Of a stretch of 64,000 nucleotides of DNA, positions 8,219 through 17,661 are shown one piece after another. The number at the start of each line of letters is the position of its first letter. Position 1 is the stretch's first letter. A program made the translations under genes and the position numbers. Below the pieces are notes generated by a model. The model was not told where the DNA came from, ran no database searches, and saw only the letters and a list, made by a program, of their open reading frames with translations. This DNA comes from Lachnospiraceae bacterium (GTDB taxonomy: Bacteria > Bacillota > Clostridia > Lachnospirales > Lachnospiraceae): contig JAFLTG010000001.1 in the NCBI GenBank assembly GCA_022510545.1, positions 1 through 64,000 on the forward strand, in the 5' to 3' direction.

Positions 8219-9637
8219 TTATGCTTGCGGCTTAAGGTCAAAACCAAAATATTTAATTGCATTATTATAGCAGATGCCTCTTACGATTTCTCCAAGCATA
8301 TCATAATCCTCAGGATATTCCCCGTTTTCAACCCACGTACCAAACAGGTTGCAGAGGATTCTGCGGAAGTAGTCGTGGCGTGTATAGGAGAGGAAGCTTC
8401 TTGAATCGGTAAGCATTCCTACGAAACCTGAAAGATTTCCCAGGTTTGCAAGTGAAATCATCTGATCCTGCATACCTGTCTTGTGATCATTGAACCACCA
8501 TGCGGAACCCTGCTGTATCTTGGCAACTGCGGTTGAATCCTGGAAACAGCCAAGAATAGTTCCGATTGCCTGATTGTCGTTAGGATTCAGGCTGTAAATG
8601 ATAGTCTTAGGAAGCTCGTTTGTCTTGATAAGTGCATTTAAATAATCTGCCATCTCGGAAGAGGGAGCATAGTTATTGATGCAGTCAAATCCGGTATCAG
8701 GACCAAGTTTATCAAACATAAGCGTATTGTTGTCACGCTTGCAGCCATAGTGAAGCTGCATAACCCAATTACGTTTGGAGTATTCTTTTCCAACAAAAAG
8801 CATAAATGCGGTCTTGAACTTAAGTTCTTCTTCACGTGTAACATCTTTTCCGCCAAGGCGTTTTGCAAATATTGCCTCGATTTCGCTGTCGGTTGCAGGA
8901 GCATACATTACATACTCAAGCGCATGGTCTGAAACTGAGCAGCCCATTGATGCGAAGAAGTCCATACGAACACGCAGTGCCTGACATAAATCTGCATAGG
9001 TATTTATTTTAACGCCTGATACATCAGACAATGTTGACAGATATTCCATAAATGTAGGCTTCTCAATATTCATAGCCTTATCAGGACGCCATGCCGGAAG
9101 TACCTGTACGTCGAAAGATGAATCTTCTTTAATTTTCTTGTGCCATTCAAGAGAATCTACAGGATCGTCTGTAGTACAGATCAAAGTAACATTTGACTGC
9201 TTAATGAGGTTGCGTACTGACATAGAAGGATCGGCCAGCTTCTTATTACAAAGCTCCCATACTTCTTCAGCCGTGTTCTTATTAAGTACGCCATTGTATC
9301 CGAAGTATTTCTGAAGTTCCAGATGAGACCAATGGAAGAGCGGATTGCCTATTGCCTTGCCAAGACATTCTGCCCATTTTAAGAATTTCTCTTTGTCCGG
9401 AGCATCGCCTGTTATGTAATGTTCATCCACACCGCAGGAACGCATAAAGCGCCATTTGTAGTGGTCACCGCCAAGCCATACCTGAGTGATGTTCTCAAAC
9501 TGACGGTCTTCGCAGATTTCCTGTGGATTGATATGACAGTGATAATCCAGTACAGGAGTGTTGGCAGCAAAGTCAAAATACAACTTCTGTGCCGTGTCAT
9601 TAGAGAGTAAAAAGTTTTTGTCCATAAATTGTCTCAT
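8219..9637 (-). CDS. uxaC: Uronate isomerase (glucuronate/galacturonate isomerase)
   Basis: UxaC interconverts D-galacturonate with D-tagaturonate, and D-glucuronate with D-fructuronate. The 472-aa length is normal. The amidohydrolase-like metal motif is visible as DYHCHINPQEI near residue 33, and CTTDDPVDSLEWH further on is also characteristic. The ribosome site GAGGG lies 6 nt before the ATG. It is the first gene of the minus-strand set uxaC, kduI and the RpiB-like gene, and it is divergent from uxaB-uxaA, which carry out the next two steps. Confidence 0.93.
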   Translation of the reverse strand: MRQFMDKNFLLSNDTAQKLYFDFAANTPVLDYHCHINPQEICEDRQFENITQVWLGGDHYKWRFMRSCGVDEHYITGDAPDKEKFLKWAECLGKAIGNPLFHWSHLELQKYFGYNGVLNKNTAEEVWELCNKKLADPSMSVRNLIKQSNVTLICTTDDPVDSLEWHKKIKEDSSFDVQVLPAWRPDKAMNIEKPTFMEYLSTLSDVSGVKINTYADLCQALRVRMDFFASMGCSVSDHALEYVMYAPATDSEIEAIFAKRLGGKDVTREEELKFKTAFMLFVGKEYSKRNWVMQLHYGCKRDNNTLMFDKLGPDTGFDCINNYAPSSEMADYLNALIKTNELPKTIIYSLNPNDNQAIGTILGCFQDSTAVAKIQQGSAWWFNDHKTGMQDQMISLANLGNLSGFVGMLTDSRSFLSYTRHDYFRRILCNLFGTWVENGEYPEDYDMLGEIVRGICYNNAIKYFGFDLKPQA

Positions 9638-10012
9638 TTTGTTCCCTCTTTTCTTAAATTATTTTATACTTATGCCCATTCGGTTTACATAATTCATCTA
9701 GTGCTTTTATATAAATTGGACACACATTCAATCGAAATAATTATACATTATGACGGAAAAGAAAGCAATATAAAACACTCAATTTAGGGTAACTTTTAAG
9801 TTGAATTTTATGTTATACAAAAAAATAATAAAATAAATCCTAATATATCAAACTTTCTGTAAAAAATATAAAATTTGTGAATAAATACATGTTGACGAAG
9901 TTGTACAAAATGTGTAAAAATATTAAGTGAAATTGCTTACATTGGAAAAAATGTACAAAAACATAAAAGCTGAGGTTTAAAAGAGGGAGATAAAGAAAGG
10001 AGATCTAACAGC
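9638..10012. other. Divergent regulatory region between uxaC and uxaB
   Basis: This A/T-rich spacer of 375 bp has no ORF. It must hold the promoters of both uronate operons. TGTACAAAA occurs twice (around 9902 and 9950), the first inside a TTGTACAA palindrome. A poorly conserved plus-strand promoter is listed separately. I could not place the uxaC promoter with confidence. Confidence 0.5.
9892..9920 (+). promoter_or_regulatory. Possible uxaB promoter
   Basis: TTGACG is followed after 17 bp by TAAAAA, about 93 bp upstream of the uxaB start. The -35 box is good and the -10 box weak, as in regulated promoters. The palindrome TTGTACAA lies within the spacer and could be an operator. Confidence 0.4.
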
Positions 10013-11476
10013 ATGGAACTTTTGAACAAACAGAAAACAGGAAAGGTAGAGAGACCTGTCAAGGTTCTGCAGTTTGGAGAGGGTAACTTTCTACGTGCGT
10101 TTGTTGATTACATGATTGACATCGCAAATGAAAAGGGAGATTTCAATGGAGATATCGTATTGGTAAAACCCATTGAATTCGGTACTTTGGAGCGTTTCCA
10201 CAATCAGGAATGCCAGTATACCGTACAGCTTAGAGGAATTGATGAGGGAGAAGCTAAGAAGATCAATCGTATTATCACAAGTTGTACAGATGCAGTAGCA
10301 GCTACCGAAGATTACGAGAAATATTCCAATTATGCCAAACTGGATACTCTGCGCTTTATCGTATCCAACACAACCGAGGCAGGTATTGTATATGACGATT
10401 CAGATAAATTTGAGATGAATCCGCCCAAGACTTTTCCGGGCAAGCTGACCAAGTTCTTATTTGAAAGATACAAACATTTTAACGGAGCACAGGACAAAGG
10501 TCTTGTAATGCTTCCGGTAGAGCTGATTGATGATAATGGTATACATTTGAGAGAATGTGTTCTTAAATTTGCTAAGCTTTGGGGCTTAGAGGATGGATTT
10601 GTAAAATGGCTGGATGATGCCTGCGTATTTACATCCACATTGGTTGACAGAATCGTTACAGGTTATCCGAGAGACGAGGCTGAGGAGCTTTGCAAAGAGT
10701 TCGGTTATCAGGATGACCTTATTGTAACAGGTGAACCTTTCGCACTTTGGGTAATTGAAAGTTCCAAGGATATAAGCGATGAACTGCCGCTTGCCAAGGT
10801 AGGTCTTCCTGTTATATTCACAGATAATCAGAAACCGTATAAGCAGAGAAAGGTACGTATCTTAAACGGAGCTCATACCTCCTTTGTACTTGCATCTTAT
10901 CTTTGCGGTAATGATATTGTACTTGAGTCTATGAATGATGAGTTGATTCTTAACTTTATCAAGGGAACCATCTTTGATGAGGTTATTCCTACATTAACGC
11001 TTCCCAAACAGGAACTTGACGATTTTGCGAATGCAGTACTTACAAGATTCAACAATCCTTATGTAAAGCATGCACATCTGTCGATTTCACTTAACTCAGT
11101 TTCCAAGTGGAAAGCAAGATGTATGCCGAGTTTCTTAGGATACATAGAAAAAGAAGGAAAGATTCCTACACATCTGACCTTCTCACTTGCAGCACTGATG
11201 GCATTCTATACCGGTACGGAGATCAGAGAGAAAGCGCTTATCGGACATCGTGACGGTCAGGAATACAATATAATGGACGATGCTGCAGTACTTGAGTTCT
11301 TTGCAGCTAACAGCAGCAAGGAGCCTAAGGAGTTTGTTCATGCGGTACTTAGCAACAAAGATTTCTGGGATCAGGATCTGAGCGCACTTGACGGAGTTGA
11401 AGATGCTATCGTTTCTTATATCACAGATATTCGTGCTATGGGTATGCGCAAGACTATGGAAAAAGTATTTGCTTAA
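10013..11476 (+). CDS. uxaB: Tagaturonate reductase
   Basis: This 487-aa protein is a member of the long-chain mannitol dehydrogenase family that reduces tagaturonate to D-altronate with NADH. The nucleotide-binding N-terminus reads KVLQFGEGNFLRAFVDYMID, the form found in UxaB rather than in fructuronate reductases. The catalytic segment KVRILNGAHTSF is near residue 280. The ribosome site AAAGGAG precedes the ATG. Its TAA stop overlaps the ATG of a tiny Met-Gly-Asp-stop reading frame that leads into uxaA, so the two genes are probably translationally coupled. Confidence 0.92.
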   Translation: MELLNKQKTGKVERPVKVLQFGEGNFLRAFVDYMIDIANEKGDFNGDIVLVKPIEFGTLERFHNQECQYTVQLRGIDEGEAKKINRIITSCTDAVAATEDYEKYSNYAKLDTLRFIVSNTTEAGIVYDDSDKFEMNPPKTFPGKLTKFLFERYKHFNGAQDKGLVMLPVELIDDNGIHLRECVLKFAKLWGLEDGFVKWLDDACVFTSTLVDRIVTGYPRDEAEELCKEFGYQDDLIVTGEPFALWVIESSKDISDELPLAKVGLPVIFTDNQKPYKQRKVRILNGAHTSFVLASYLCGNDIVLESMNDELILNFIKGTIFDEVIPTLTLPKQELDDFANAVLTRFNNPYVKHAHLSISLNSVSKWKARCMPSFLGYIEKEGKIPTHLTFSLAALMAFYTGTEIREKALIGHRDGQEYNIMDDAAVLEFFAANSSKEPKEFVHAVLSNKDFWDQDLSALDGVEDAIVSYITDIRAMGMRKTMEKVFA

Positions 11477-11488
11477 TGGGGGATTAGT

Positions 11489-12970
11489 GTGAAAGACTAT
11501 TTAAAAATTCATGAAGACGACAACGTAATCGTTGCAATTAAAGAAATCGCTGCCGGAGAGACTGTGGATGTTGCAGGAGCACAGGTGACCGCTAAGGAGA
11601 ATATTCCTGCGGGACATAAGATGGCGCTTGCGGATATCGCAGAGGGCGGAGATGTTATCAAATATGGTTTCCGTATCGGAAATGCCAAAGAAAACATCTC
11701 GGCAGGACAGTGGATTCATACACATAACATCAAAACAGCACTTGGAGATTTGCTGGAATACACATATGAGCCGACAGGAGCAAAAGAAAGCTCATCTGAA
11801 GATGTTACCTTTATGGGCTATAACCGTCCTGACGGTAAGGTGGGCGTTCGTAATGAGGTATGGGTTATTCCTACCGTGGGGTGTGTAAATAATATAGCAT
11901 CTGCACTTGCAAAATCGGCGACTCAGCGTGTTAAGGGAAGTGTGGAAGAGGTAATTGCTTTTCCTCATCCTTACGGCTGTTCCCAGATGGGAGACGATCA
12001 GGAGCATACCAGAACCATTCTGGCAGACCTTATCAATCATCCGAATGCAGGCGGTGTGCTTGTACTTGGACTTGGCTGTGAAAACAGCAACATTGATGTG
12101 CTTAAAGACTACATAGGTGAAGTTGATCCTAAGAGGGTTAAATTCTTAGTTTGTCAGGATACGGAGGACGAAATGGAAGCAGGCGGTAAGCTTCTTGATG
12201 AGCTTATTTCCTATGCATCGGAATTTAAACGTGAGCCTATAAGCGTATCCAAGCTCATCATAGGAATGAAATGCGGCGGCAGCGATGGATTTTCCGGAAT
12301 TACAGCTAATCCGCTTGTTGGTAAGTTCTCAGACCTTTTGATAAGTAAGAAAGGAACCACAATCCTTACGGAAGTTCCTGAGATGTTTGGTGCTGAAACC
12401 ATTCTTATGAACAGATGTGAGAATAAAGAGCTGTTTGATGAGACCGTAAAGCTTATCAATGATTTTAAAAATTACTTTAAGAGTAATAATCAGACTATAT
12501 ATGAGAATCCGTCACCGGGTAATAAGAAGGGCGGAATCTCAACACTTGAAGATAAATCCCTTGGATGTACACAGAAGTCCGGAAGTGCACCTGTTAAAGG
12601 CGTACTTGCATACGGACAGCGTGTGGAGACACCGGGACTTAACTTGCTTAGCGCACCGGGGAATGATCTGGTGGCGTCAACCGCTCTTGCAGCCAGCGGT
12701 GCACATATCGTACTTTTTACAACCGGACGCGGAACACCGTTTGCATCGCCGGTACCGACTGTTAAGATTTCAAGTAACAGTGCGCTTGCAGGCAAGAAGA
12801 AAAACTGGATTGACTTCAATGCGGGAGTTCTGGTAGAGGATAAGGATATCGATGAAACCGCTAAGGAGTTGTTTGACTATGTGGTAGAGGTTGCTTCCGG
12901 TAAAAAGGTATGCAGTGAGGAAGCTGGCTTCCACGATATGGCTATCTTCAAGCAGGGCGTTACATTATAA
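11489..12970 (+). CDS. uxaA: Altronate dehydratase
   Basis: UxaA dehydrates D-altronate to 2-keto-3-deoxygluconate in an iron-dependent reaction. The 493-aa protein has the short N-terminal SAF domain (residues 1-95) followed by the large catalytic part with GCSQMGDDQ, GLGCEN, MKCGGSDGFSG and a C-terminal TGRGTPF. The start is GTG at 11489. It directly follows uxaB, and its ribosome site overlaps a Met-Gly-Asp-stop mini-ORF. The product feeds the kdgK-kdgA operon. Confidence 0.93.
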   Translation: MKDYLKIHEDDNVIVAIKEIAAGETVDVAGAQVTAKENIPAGHKMALADIAEGGDVIKYGFRIGNAKENISAGQWIHTHNIKTALGDLLEYTYEPTGAKESSSEDVTFMGYNRPDGKVGVRNEVWVIPTVGCVNNIASALAKSATQRVKGSVEEVIAFPHPYGCSQMGDDQEHTRTILADLINHPNAGGVLVLGLGCENSNIDVLKDYIGEVDPKRVKFLVCQDTEDEMEAGGKLLDELISYASEFKREPISVSKLIIGMKCGGSDGFSGITANPLVGKFSDLLISKKGTTILTEVPEMFGAETILMNRCENKELFDETVKLINDFKNYFKSNNQTIYENPSPGNKKGGISTLEDKSLGCTQKSGSAPVKGVLAYGQRVETPGLNLLSAPGNDLVASTALAASGAHIVLFTTGRGTPFASPVPTVKISSNSALAGKKKNWIDFNAGVLVEDKDIDETAKELFDYVVEVASGKKVCSEEAGFHDMAIFKQGVTL

Positions 12971-12979
12971 GTAAAATGA

Positions 12980-12996
12980 TTGACTCGATTGGTCAA
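12980..12996. repeat. 17-bp palindrome TTGAC-N7-GTCAA (intergenic copy)
   Basis: TTGACTCGATTGGTCAA lies 10 bp after the uxaA stop. It is one of nine exact copies in this window: 12980, 16186, 18632, 22663, 24212, 31275, 33258, 38883 and 43207. Only this copy and 22663 lie between genes. Confidence 0.75.
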
Positions 12997-13052
12997 AAAA
13001 ACAATATAAGCATAATAGTGACTTAATACAAATTTAAAGGAGGATTAACGAA

Positions 13053-13856
13053 ATGGCAATTTTGGACAAATTTTCATTGAAAGGTAAGGTAGCACTTGTA
13101 ACAGGCGCATCTTACGGAATAGGTTTTGCCATTGCAACGGCATATGCTGAGGCAGGAGCAACAATCGTTTTCAATGATATCAAGCAGGAGCTTGTGGATA
13201 AAGGCCTTGCATCATACAAAGAGAAAGGTATCGAGGCACATGGTTATGTATGTGACGTTACCAACGAAGACGCGGTAAATGAGTTCATTGCAAAGGTTGA
13301 AAAAGAAGTTGGAGTAGTTGACATTCTGGTAAACAATGCAGGTATCATCAAGCGTATTCCTATGTGTGATATGACGGCTGCAGAGTTCAGACAGGTAATC
13401 GATGTAGACCTGAATGCACCGTTTATTGTATCCAAAGCAGTTATTCCTTCTATGATCAAGAAAGGTCATGGTAAGATTATAAACATCTGTTCTATGATGA
13501 GCGAACTTGGTCGTGAGACCGTATCAGCATATGCCGCTGCAAAGGGTGGTTTGAAGATGCTCACAAGAAATATTGCATCCGAGTACGGTGAGTTCAATAT
13601 TCAGTGTAACGGTATCGGACCCGGTTATATAGCTACACCTCAGACTGCTCCGCTTCGTGAGATTCAGCCTGATGGCTCAAGACATCCTTTTGACCAGTTT
13701 ATAATTGCAAAGACACCGGCCGCAAGATGGGGAGATGCTGAAGACCTTCAGGGTACAGCAGTATTCCTTGCATCAGATGCATCTAATTTCGTTAACGGTC
13801 ATGTTGTTTATGTAGACGGCGGTATCCTTGCTTATATCGGCAAACAGCCCGGCTAA
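13053..13856 (+). CDS. kduD: 2-dehydro-3-deoxy-D-gluconate 5-dehydrogenase (SDR family)
   Basis: This 267-aa short-chain dehydrogenase has the cofactor loop TGASYGIG (residues 18-25), NNAG, the catalytic Ser in ICSMMSE and YAAAKGG with the Tyr-x-x-x-Lys pair. It resembles KduD, DhuD and gluconate 5-dehydrogenase, which reduce 3-deoxy-2,5-diketo-uronate to KDG. The nearby kduI supplies the matching upstream step and supports the KduD assignment. AAGGAGG precedes the ATG and a terminator follows the stop, so it ends the uxaB-uxaA-kduD unit or stands alone. Confidence 0.82.
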   Translation: MAILDKFSLKGKVALVTGASYGIGFAIATAYAEAGATIVFNDIKQELVDKGLASYKEKGIEAHGYVCDVTNEDAVNEFIAKVEKEVGVVDILVNNAGIIKRIPMCDMTAAEFRQVIDVDLNAPFIVSKAVIPSMIKKGHGKIINICSMMSELGRETVSAYAAAKGGLKMLTRNIASEYGEFNIQCNGIGPGYIATPQTAPLREIQPDGSRHPFDQFIIAKTPAARWGDAEDLQGTAVFLASDASNFVNGHVVYVDGGILAYIGKQPG

Positions 13857-13873
13857 GCACTAAAGGGAAGTTC

Positions 13874-13908
13874 AAAGGTGGTAGCAAGATTCGCTGCCAC
13901 CTTTTTAT
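13874..13908 (+). terminator. Terminator after kduD
   Basis: AAAGGTGGTAGC pairs with GCTGCCACCTTT with one mismatch and ends in CTTTTT. It sits 18 bp after the kduD stop. Confidence 0.85.
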
Positions 13909-13936
13909 CTTATTAAACAAATAGGAGAGGATTAGT

Positions 13937-15496
13937 ATGGATATTCGATTGATTATGAAAACGTCGCGTAGTGTCACAGTTGAACTTGACGATGGCGGAA
14001 CTTATGAAACTTTTGAGAAATACAGACTTTTTTTGAATCATGAAGAATGTATGTTGACCGGTACGGTCATTACAAGTATTTATGATCTGAAACCGGGCAC
14101 CGAGTATCTGCTTGAGGTTCGCAGCATAGACGGAACCAATGCAGGAAGCATTAATTTCAAAACGGAAGAAGAATTCGTTACAATTAATGTAAAAGAACTT
14201 GGGGCAGTTGGAGACGGAGTATCGGATGACACCGGTTTTATACAGGCTGCCATTATGGCCTGCCCGCCTAAGAGTCGTGTGCTTATTCCGAAAGGAAAGT
14301 ATAAGATTACCAGCATCTTTTTAAAGAGCGGTATCAATCTGGAAATTGCGAAAGGAGCGGAACTGCTGGCAGAGACCGACAGAAATCGGTTTGCTAAATT
14401 CCCCGGACTGATAGAGAGTTATGATGAAACCGAAGAATATAACCTTGGAACCTGGGAAGGCAATCCGTTGCCTATGTTTGCAAGTATTATTACCGGAATC
14501 GGAGTGTCTGACGTTAAGATTTACGGAGAGGGTATAGTCAATGGCTGTGCTTCTACCGATAACTGGTGGAACAATCCTAAGGTTATGGTTGGAGCTTTTA
14601 GACCCAGGATGCTGTTTTTGAATCATTGTGACAGGATTCAGGTACAGGGAGTTACATTCTGCAATAGTCCGGCATGGACTATACATCCGTATTTTAGCAA
14701 TGAACTGATGTTTGCCAATGTAAAAGTGCAGAATCCCCAGAACTCCCCTAACACTGACGGCCTTGATCCCGAATCATGCCGCGATGTGAAAATATTAGGC
14801 GTACTTTTTTCACTTGGAGATGATTGTATTGCAGTTAAATCGGGTAAAATCTATATGGGTAAAAAATATAGGATTCCTTCAGAGAATATACATATATGCC
14901 ATTGCCTGATGGAAAAAGGACATGGAGCCGTTACCGTCGGAAGCGAGATAGGTGCCGGTGTACGAAATATGACTGTTGAAAAATGCCGTTTTTCACATAC
15001 TGACCGTGGACTTAGGATTAAGACTCGTCGTGGCCGCGGAAAGGATTCGGTTTTAGACAACATAACATTTAAGAATATAGATATGGATCATGTAATGACT
15101 CCGTTTACTGCTAATGCCTTTTATTTCTGTGATCCTGACGGACATTCTGAATATGTACAGTCCAGAGAGGAATATCCGGTAGATGACAATACACCAGAAA
15201 TGGGACATTTCCTGTTTGAAGATATTCATGCAGATAACTGCCATGTGGCAGCAGCATATTTTGACGGACTGCCGGAGCGGAAAATCGAAGAGATAAAGAT
15301 GAAAAACTGCTCAATTTCTTTTGCAGACGAGGCTGTAACCAATGTTCCTATCATGGCTAACGGAGTGGATGCCTGCTCTAAGAAGGGTATACATGCGACT
15401 AATGTCAAGAGACTTATCCTTGATAATGTAATTATTAGAGGAAATGTTGGTGATGATTTGGAGCTTGACGGTGTTGATAAGTTCGAACAGGACTAG
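13937..15496 (+). CDS. GH28 polygalacturonase, intracellular exo-type
   Basis: A ~90-residue beta-sandwich (FnIII-like) N-terminus is followed by the right-handed beta-helix of glycoside hydrolase family 28. The four family blocks are present: SPNTDGLD, GDDCIAVKSG, GHGAVTVGSE and RIKT. They carry the three catalytic aspartates and the substrate-binding Arg and Lys. There is no signal peptide, so the enzyme should act in the cytoplasm on imported oligogalacturonides, releasing galacturonate or digalacturonate. AGGAGAGG precedes the ATG. A double hairpin begins at the stop codon. Together with the following isomerase and GH105 genes it forms a plus-strand group. Confidence 0.92.
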   Translation: MDIRLIMKTSRSVTVELDDGGTYETFEKYRLFLNHEECMLTGTVITSIYDLKPGTEYLLEVRSIDGTNAGSINFKTEEEFVTINVKELGAVGDGVSDDTGFIQAAIMACPPKSRVLIPKGKYKITSIFLKSGINLEIAKGAELLAETDRNRFAKFPGLIESYDETEEYNLGTWEGNPLPMFASIITGIGVSDVKIYGEGIVNGCASTDNWWNNPKVMVGAFRPRMLFLNHCDRIQVQGVTFCNSPAWTIHPYFSNELMFANVKVQNPQNSPNTDGLDPESCRDVKILGVLFSLGDDCIAVKSGKIYMGKKYRIPSENIHICHCLMEKGHGAVTVGSEIGAGVRNMTVEKCRFSHTDRGLRIKTRRGRGKDSVLDNITFKNIDMDHVMTPFTANAFYFCDPDGHSEYVQSREEYPVDDNTPEMGHFLFEDIHADNCHVAAAYFDGLPERKIEEIKMKNCSISFADEAVTNVPIMANGVDACSKKGIHATNVKRLILDNVIIRGNVGDDLELDGVDKFEQD

Positions 15497-15549
15497 TGCG
15501 AAGAATTAATTCTTCGCACGCAAGTTTGCACCTTCGGTACAAACATTGC
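15496..15549 (+). repeat. Double-hairpin repeat, copy B (after the GH28 gene)
   Basis: A perfect 24-bp palindrome, GTGCGAAGAATT and its complement, starts on the G of the stop codon. Then GCAAGTTTG(C)ACC pairs with GGT(A)CAAACATTGC, keeping the bulged A of copy A. The change GCGA to GCAA is matched by TCGC to TTGC on the other arm. Confidence 0.8.
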
Positions 15550-15575
15550 GGGTTGAGTATGATTGGAGGGATAGA

Positions 15576-16418
15576 GTGCAATTAGGTATACGTTTACATG
15601 ATATAAAAAAGGCTCCGCTGGAGGAGCGGCTTAAGATTGCAAGGGAGCAGGGCTTTAAATGCGGACATCTGGCGCTTTCCAAAGTGATATCCGAATATTC
15701 GGTTGCAGACGAGGCGCTGACACCGGGCTTTGCCTGCTACCTGAAAAGGTTGTTTTATGAAAATCATATTGATATAGCCGTACTTGGCAATTATCTGAAT
15801 CTGGCAAATCCTAATGAGGAGAGCCTTAAGAAGAATCAGGCACGCTACCTTGCCCATATACGCTTTGCATCTCTTCTGGGATGCGGAGTGGTAGGAACAG
15901 AGACCGGAGCGGTCAATGAAGGATACAAGTATGAGGAACGCAATCATTCTGAAGAGGCACTTGAGATTTTTATAAAAAATGTCAGACCGGTAGTGGAATA
16001 TGCGGAGAAAATGGGCGTGATTTTTGCGATTGAGCCGGTGTTTAAGCATATTGTATGCAATCCGGAGCGTGCCAGAAGGGTATTGGATGATATAAATTCT
16101 CCTAACCTGCAGATTATTTTCGACCCGGTCAATCTATTGGATATCAGTAATTATCAGGATAGGGAAAAAATCATACACAATGCGATTGACTTGCTTGGTC
16201 AAGATATTGCAATGGTGCATATTAAGGACTTCAAAGTTGGAGAAAAAGGTCTGGATTCTGTTGCGGCAGGTACGGGAGAGATGGATTATAGCGAGATTAT
16301 CCATTTTATCAAGGCAAGGAAGCCATATGTGCATGTAACTCTGGAAAACACGGTTCCGGAAAATGCAGTTGAATCAAGAGAATATATCCAGAAACTCTGG
16401 GACGATTGTGAAGTGTGA
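15576..16418 (+). CDS. TIM-barrel sugar phosphate isomerase/epimerase (xylose-isomerase-like)
   Basis: The start is placed at GTG 15576 (VQLGIRLHD) because GGAGG lies 7-8 nt upstream of it; the ORF-track start has no such site. The 280-aa protein has the AP-endonuclease-2 / sugar isomerase fold. Metal-binding acidic and His residues are visible as VGTETGAV, FAIEPVFKH, IIFDPVNLLD, MVHIKDF and VTLEN. Proteins of this type isomerise or epimerise sugars and sugar acids. The exact substrate is unknown, but the position between GH28 and GH105 suggests a pectin-derived sugar. It contains one 17-bp TTGAC-N7-GTCAA palindrome (16186-16202). The leader resembles those before 31896, 54258 and 58527. Confidence 0.7.
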   Translation: MQLGIRLHDIKKAPLEERLKIAREQGFKCGHLALSKVISEYSVADEALTPGFACYLKRLFYENHIDIAVLGNYLNLANPNEESLKKNQARYLAHIRFASLLGCGVVGTETGAVNEGYKYEERNHSEEALEIFIKNVRPVVEYAEKMGVIFAIEPVFKHIVCNPERARRVLDDINSPNLQIIFDPVNLLDISNYQDREKIIHNAIDLLGQDIAMVHIKDFKVGEKGLDSVAAGTGEMDYSEIIHFIKARKPYVHVTLENTVPENAVESREYIQKLWDDCEV

Positions 16419-16452
16419 AATATGATAAATGGTTAAGCGAAAGGGAAGGTTT

Positions 16453-17583
16453 ATGGACAGGATTGAAAAGTATATTGACGAATTGATGGAGAAAAGTACA
16501 CCGGATAGACCAATCTGGAATATCGAAAAGATTCTTCAGGGAAAGAAATCCACCTGGGATTATATTGACGGATGTATGATAAAGGCGATTCTGGAGATGT
16601 ATGCAATCACTAAAGATAAGAAATACTTTGAATTTGCGGATGCTTTTATCGACTATAAGGTAAAAGAGGACGGCAGTATTGAAGGTTATAATGTGTCTGA
16701 ACTGAATATTGATAATGTTAATGCCGGAAAGACTCTGTTTGAATTGTATGATCTGACAGGAAAGGAAAAATATCGCAAGGCAATCGACTTGATTTACAGC
16801 CAGATTGAACAGATGCCAAGGACAAAGGATGGGAATTTCTGGCACAAGAACATTTATCCGAACCAGGTATGGCTGGATGGCCTGTATATGTGTCAGCCCT
16901 TCTATATGGAATATGAAACCAGATTCAATGATAAGAAAAACTATGACGACATTTTCAATCAGTTTGCACAGGTGGTTAAGCATATGCGTGATCCCAAGAC
17001 AGGTCTGTATTATCATGCTTATGATTCATCCAGGGAGATGTTCTGGTGTGATAAAGTAACGGGTCTGAGCCAGAATTTCTGGCTGCGCGCACTTGGCTGG
17101 TACTCAATGGCGCTGCTTGATACTCTTGATAAGATGGATTCAAGCAGCGGAGATGATTACGAGACACTGAAGACTGTGTTTGTAGAACTTATGGAAGCAA
17201 TGCTTAAGTATCAGGATGAGAGCGGTATGTGGTATCAGGTTGTAAATCTGGGCGGCATGGAAAAGAACTATCTGGAAACCAGCGGAAGTTCTATTATGGC
17301 ATATGCATTATTGAAAGGTGTACGTCTCGGATTCTTGCCGGAAAGTTACAGGGAAAACGGCAAGAAAGCTTTCCAGGGAATTTGTGACAAGTATCTTTCT
17401 ACGGACGAGGAGGGAAATCTTCACCTTGGAGGAATATGTCTAGTAGCAGGGCTTGGCGGTAAAGCGAAGCGTCCGGGTACATTTGATTATTATATGTCGG
17501 AGCCTGTGGTAAATGATGATGCCAAGGGAGTGGGACCGTTCCTGCTGGCTTATACGGAGATGCTTAGACTGGAGAAGAACTAA
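16453..17583 (+). CDS. GH105 unsaturated rhamnogalacturonyl/galacturonyl hydrolase
   Basis: This is a cytoplasmic alpha/alpha-barrel hydrolase of family GH105 (YteR/YesR type), which removes the unsaturated uronate left by pectate or rhamnogalacturonan lyases. Visible blocks are YPNQVWLDGLYMCQPF with the catalytic Asp, FWLRALGWY and YLETSGSS. The start was moved to ATG 16453 because GGGAAGG lies just before it. It yields a 376-aa protein of normal length. The released sugar rearranges to the KduI substrate. A paralogue is encoded at 35294-36400. Confidence 0.88.
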   Translation: MDRIEKYIDELMEKSTPDRPIWNIEKILQGKKSTWDYIDGCMIKAILEMYAITKDKKYFEFADAFIDYKVKEDGSIEGYNVSELNIDNVNAGKTLFELYDLTGKEKYRKAIDLIYSQIEQMPRTKDGNFWHKNIYPNQVWLDGLYMCQPFYMEYETRFNDKKNYDDIFNQFAQVVKHMRDPKTGLYYHAYDSSREMFWCDKVTGLSQNFWLRALGWYSMALLDTLDKMDSSSGDDYETLKTVFVELMEAMLKYQDESGMWYQVVNLGGMEKNYLETSGSSIMAYALLKGVRLGFLPESYRENGKKAFQGICDKYLSTDEEGNLHLGGICLVAGLGGKAKRPGTFDYYMSEPVVNDDAKGVGPFLLAYTEMLRLEKN

Positions 17584-17604
17584 GATAATTGTATATTAAA
17601 AAAT

Positions 17605-17648
17605 AAAACCCGATTTCTGTGAGTTGTTTTCACAGGAATCGGGTTTTT
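17605..17648 (+). terminator. Bidirectional terminator between the GH105 gene and ackA
   Basis: AAAACCCGATTTCTGTGA pairs with TCACAGGAATCGGGTTTTT with one mismatch. A-runs and T-runs at the two ends let it serve both convergent genes. Confidence 0.88.
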
Positions 17649-17661
17649 ACATAATATAAAA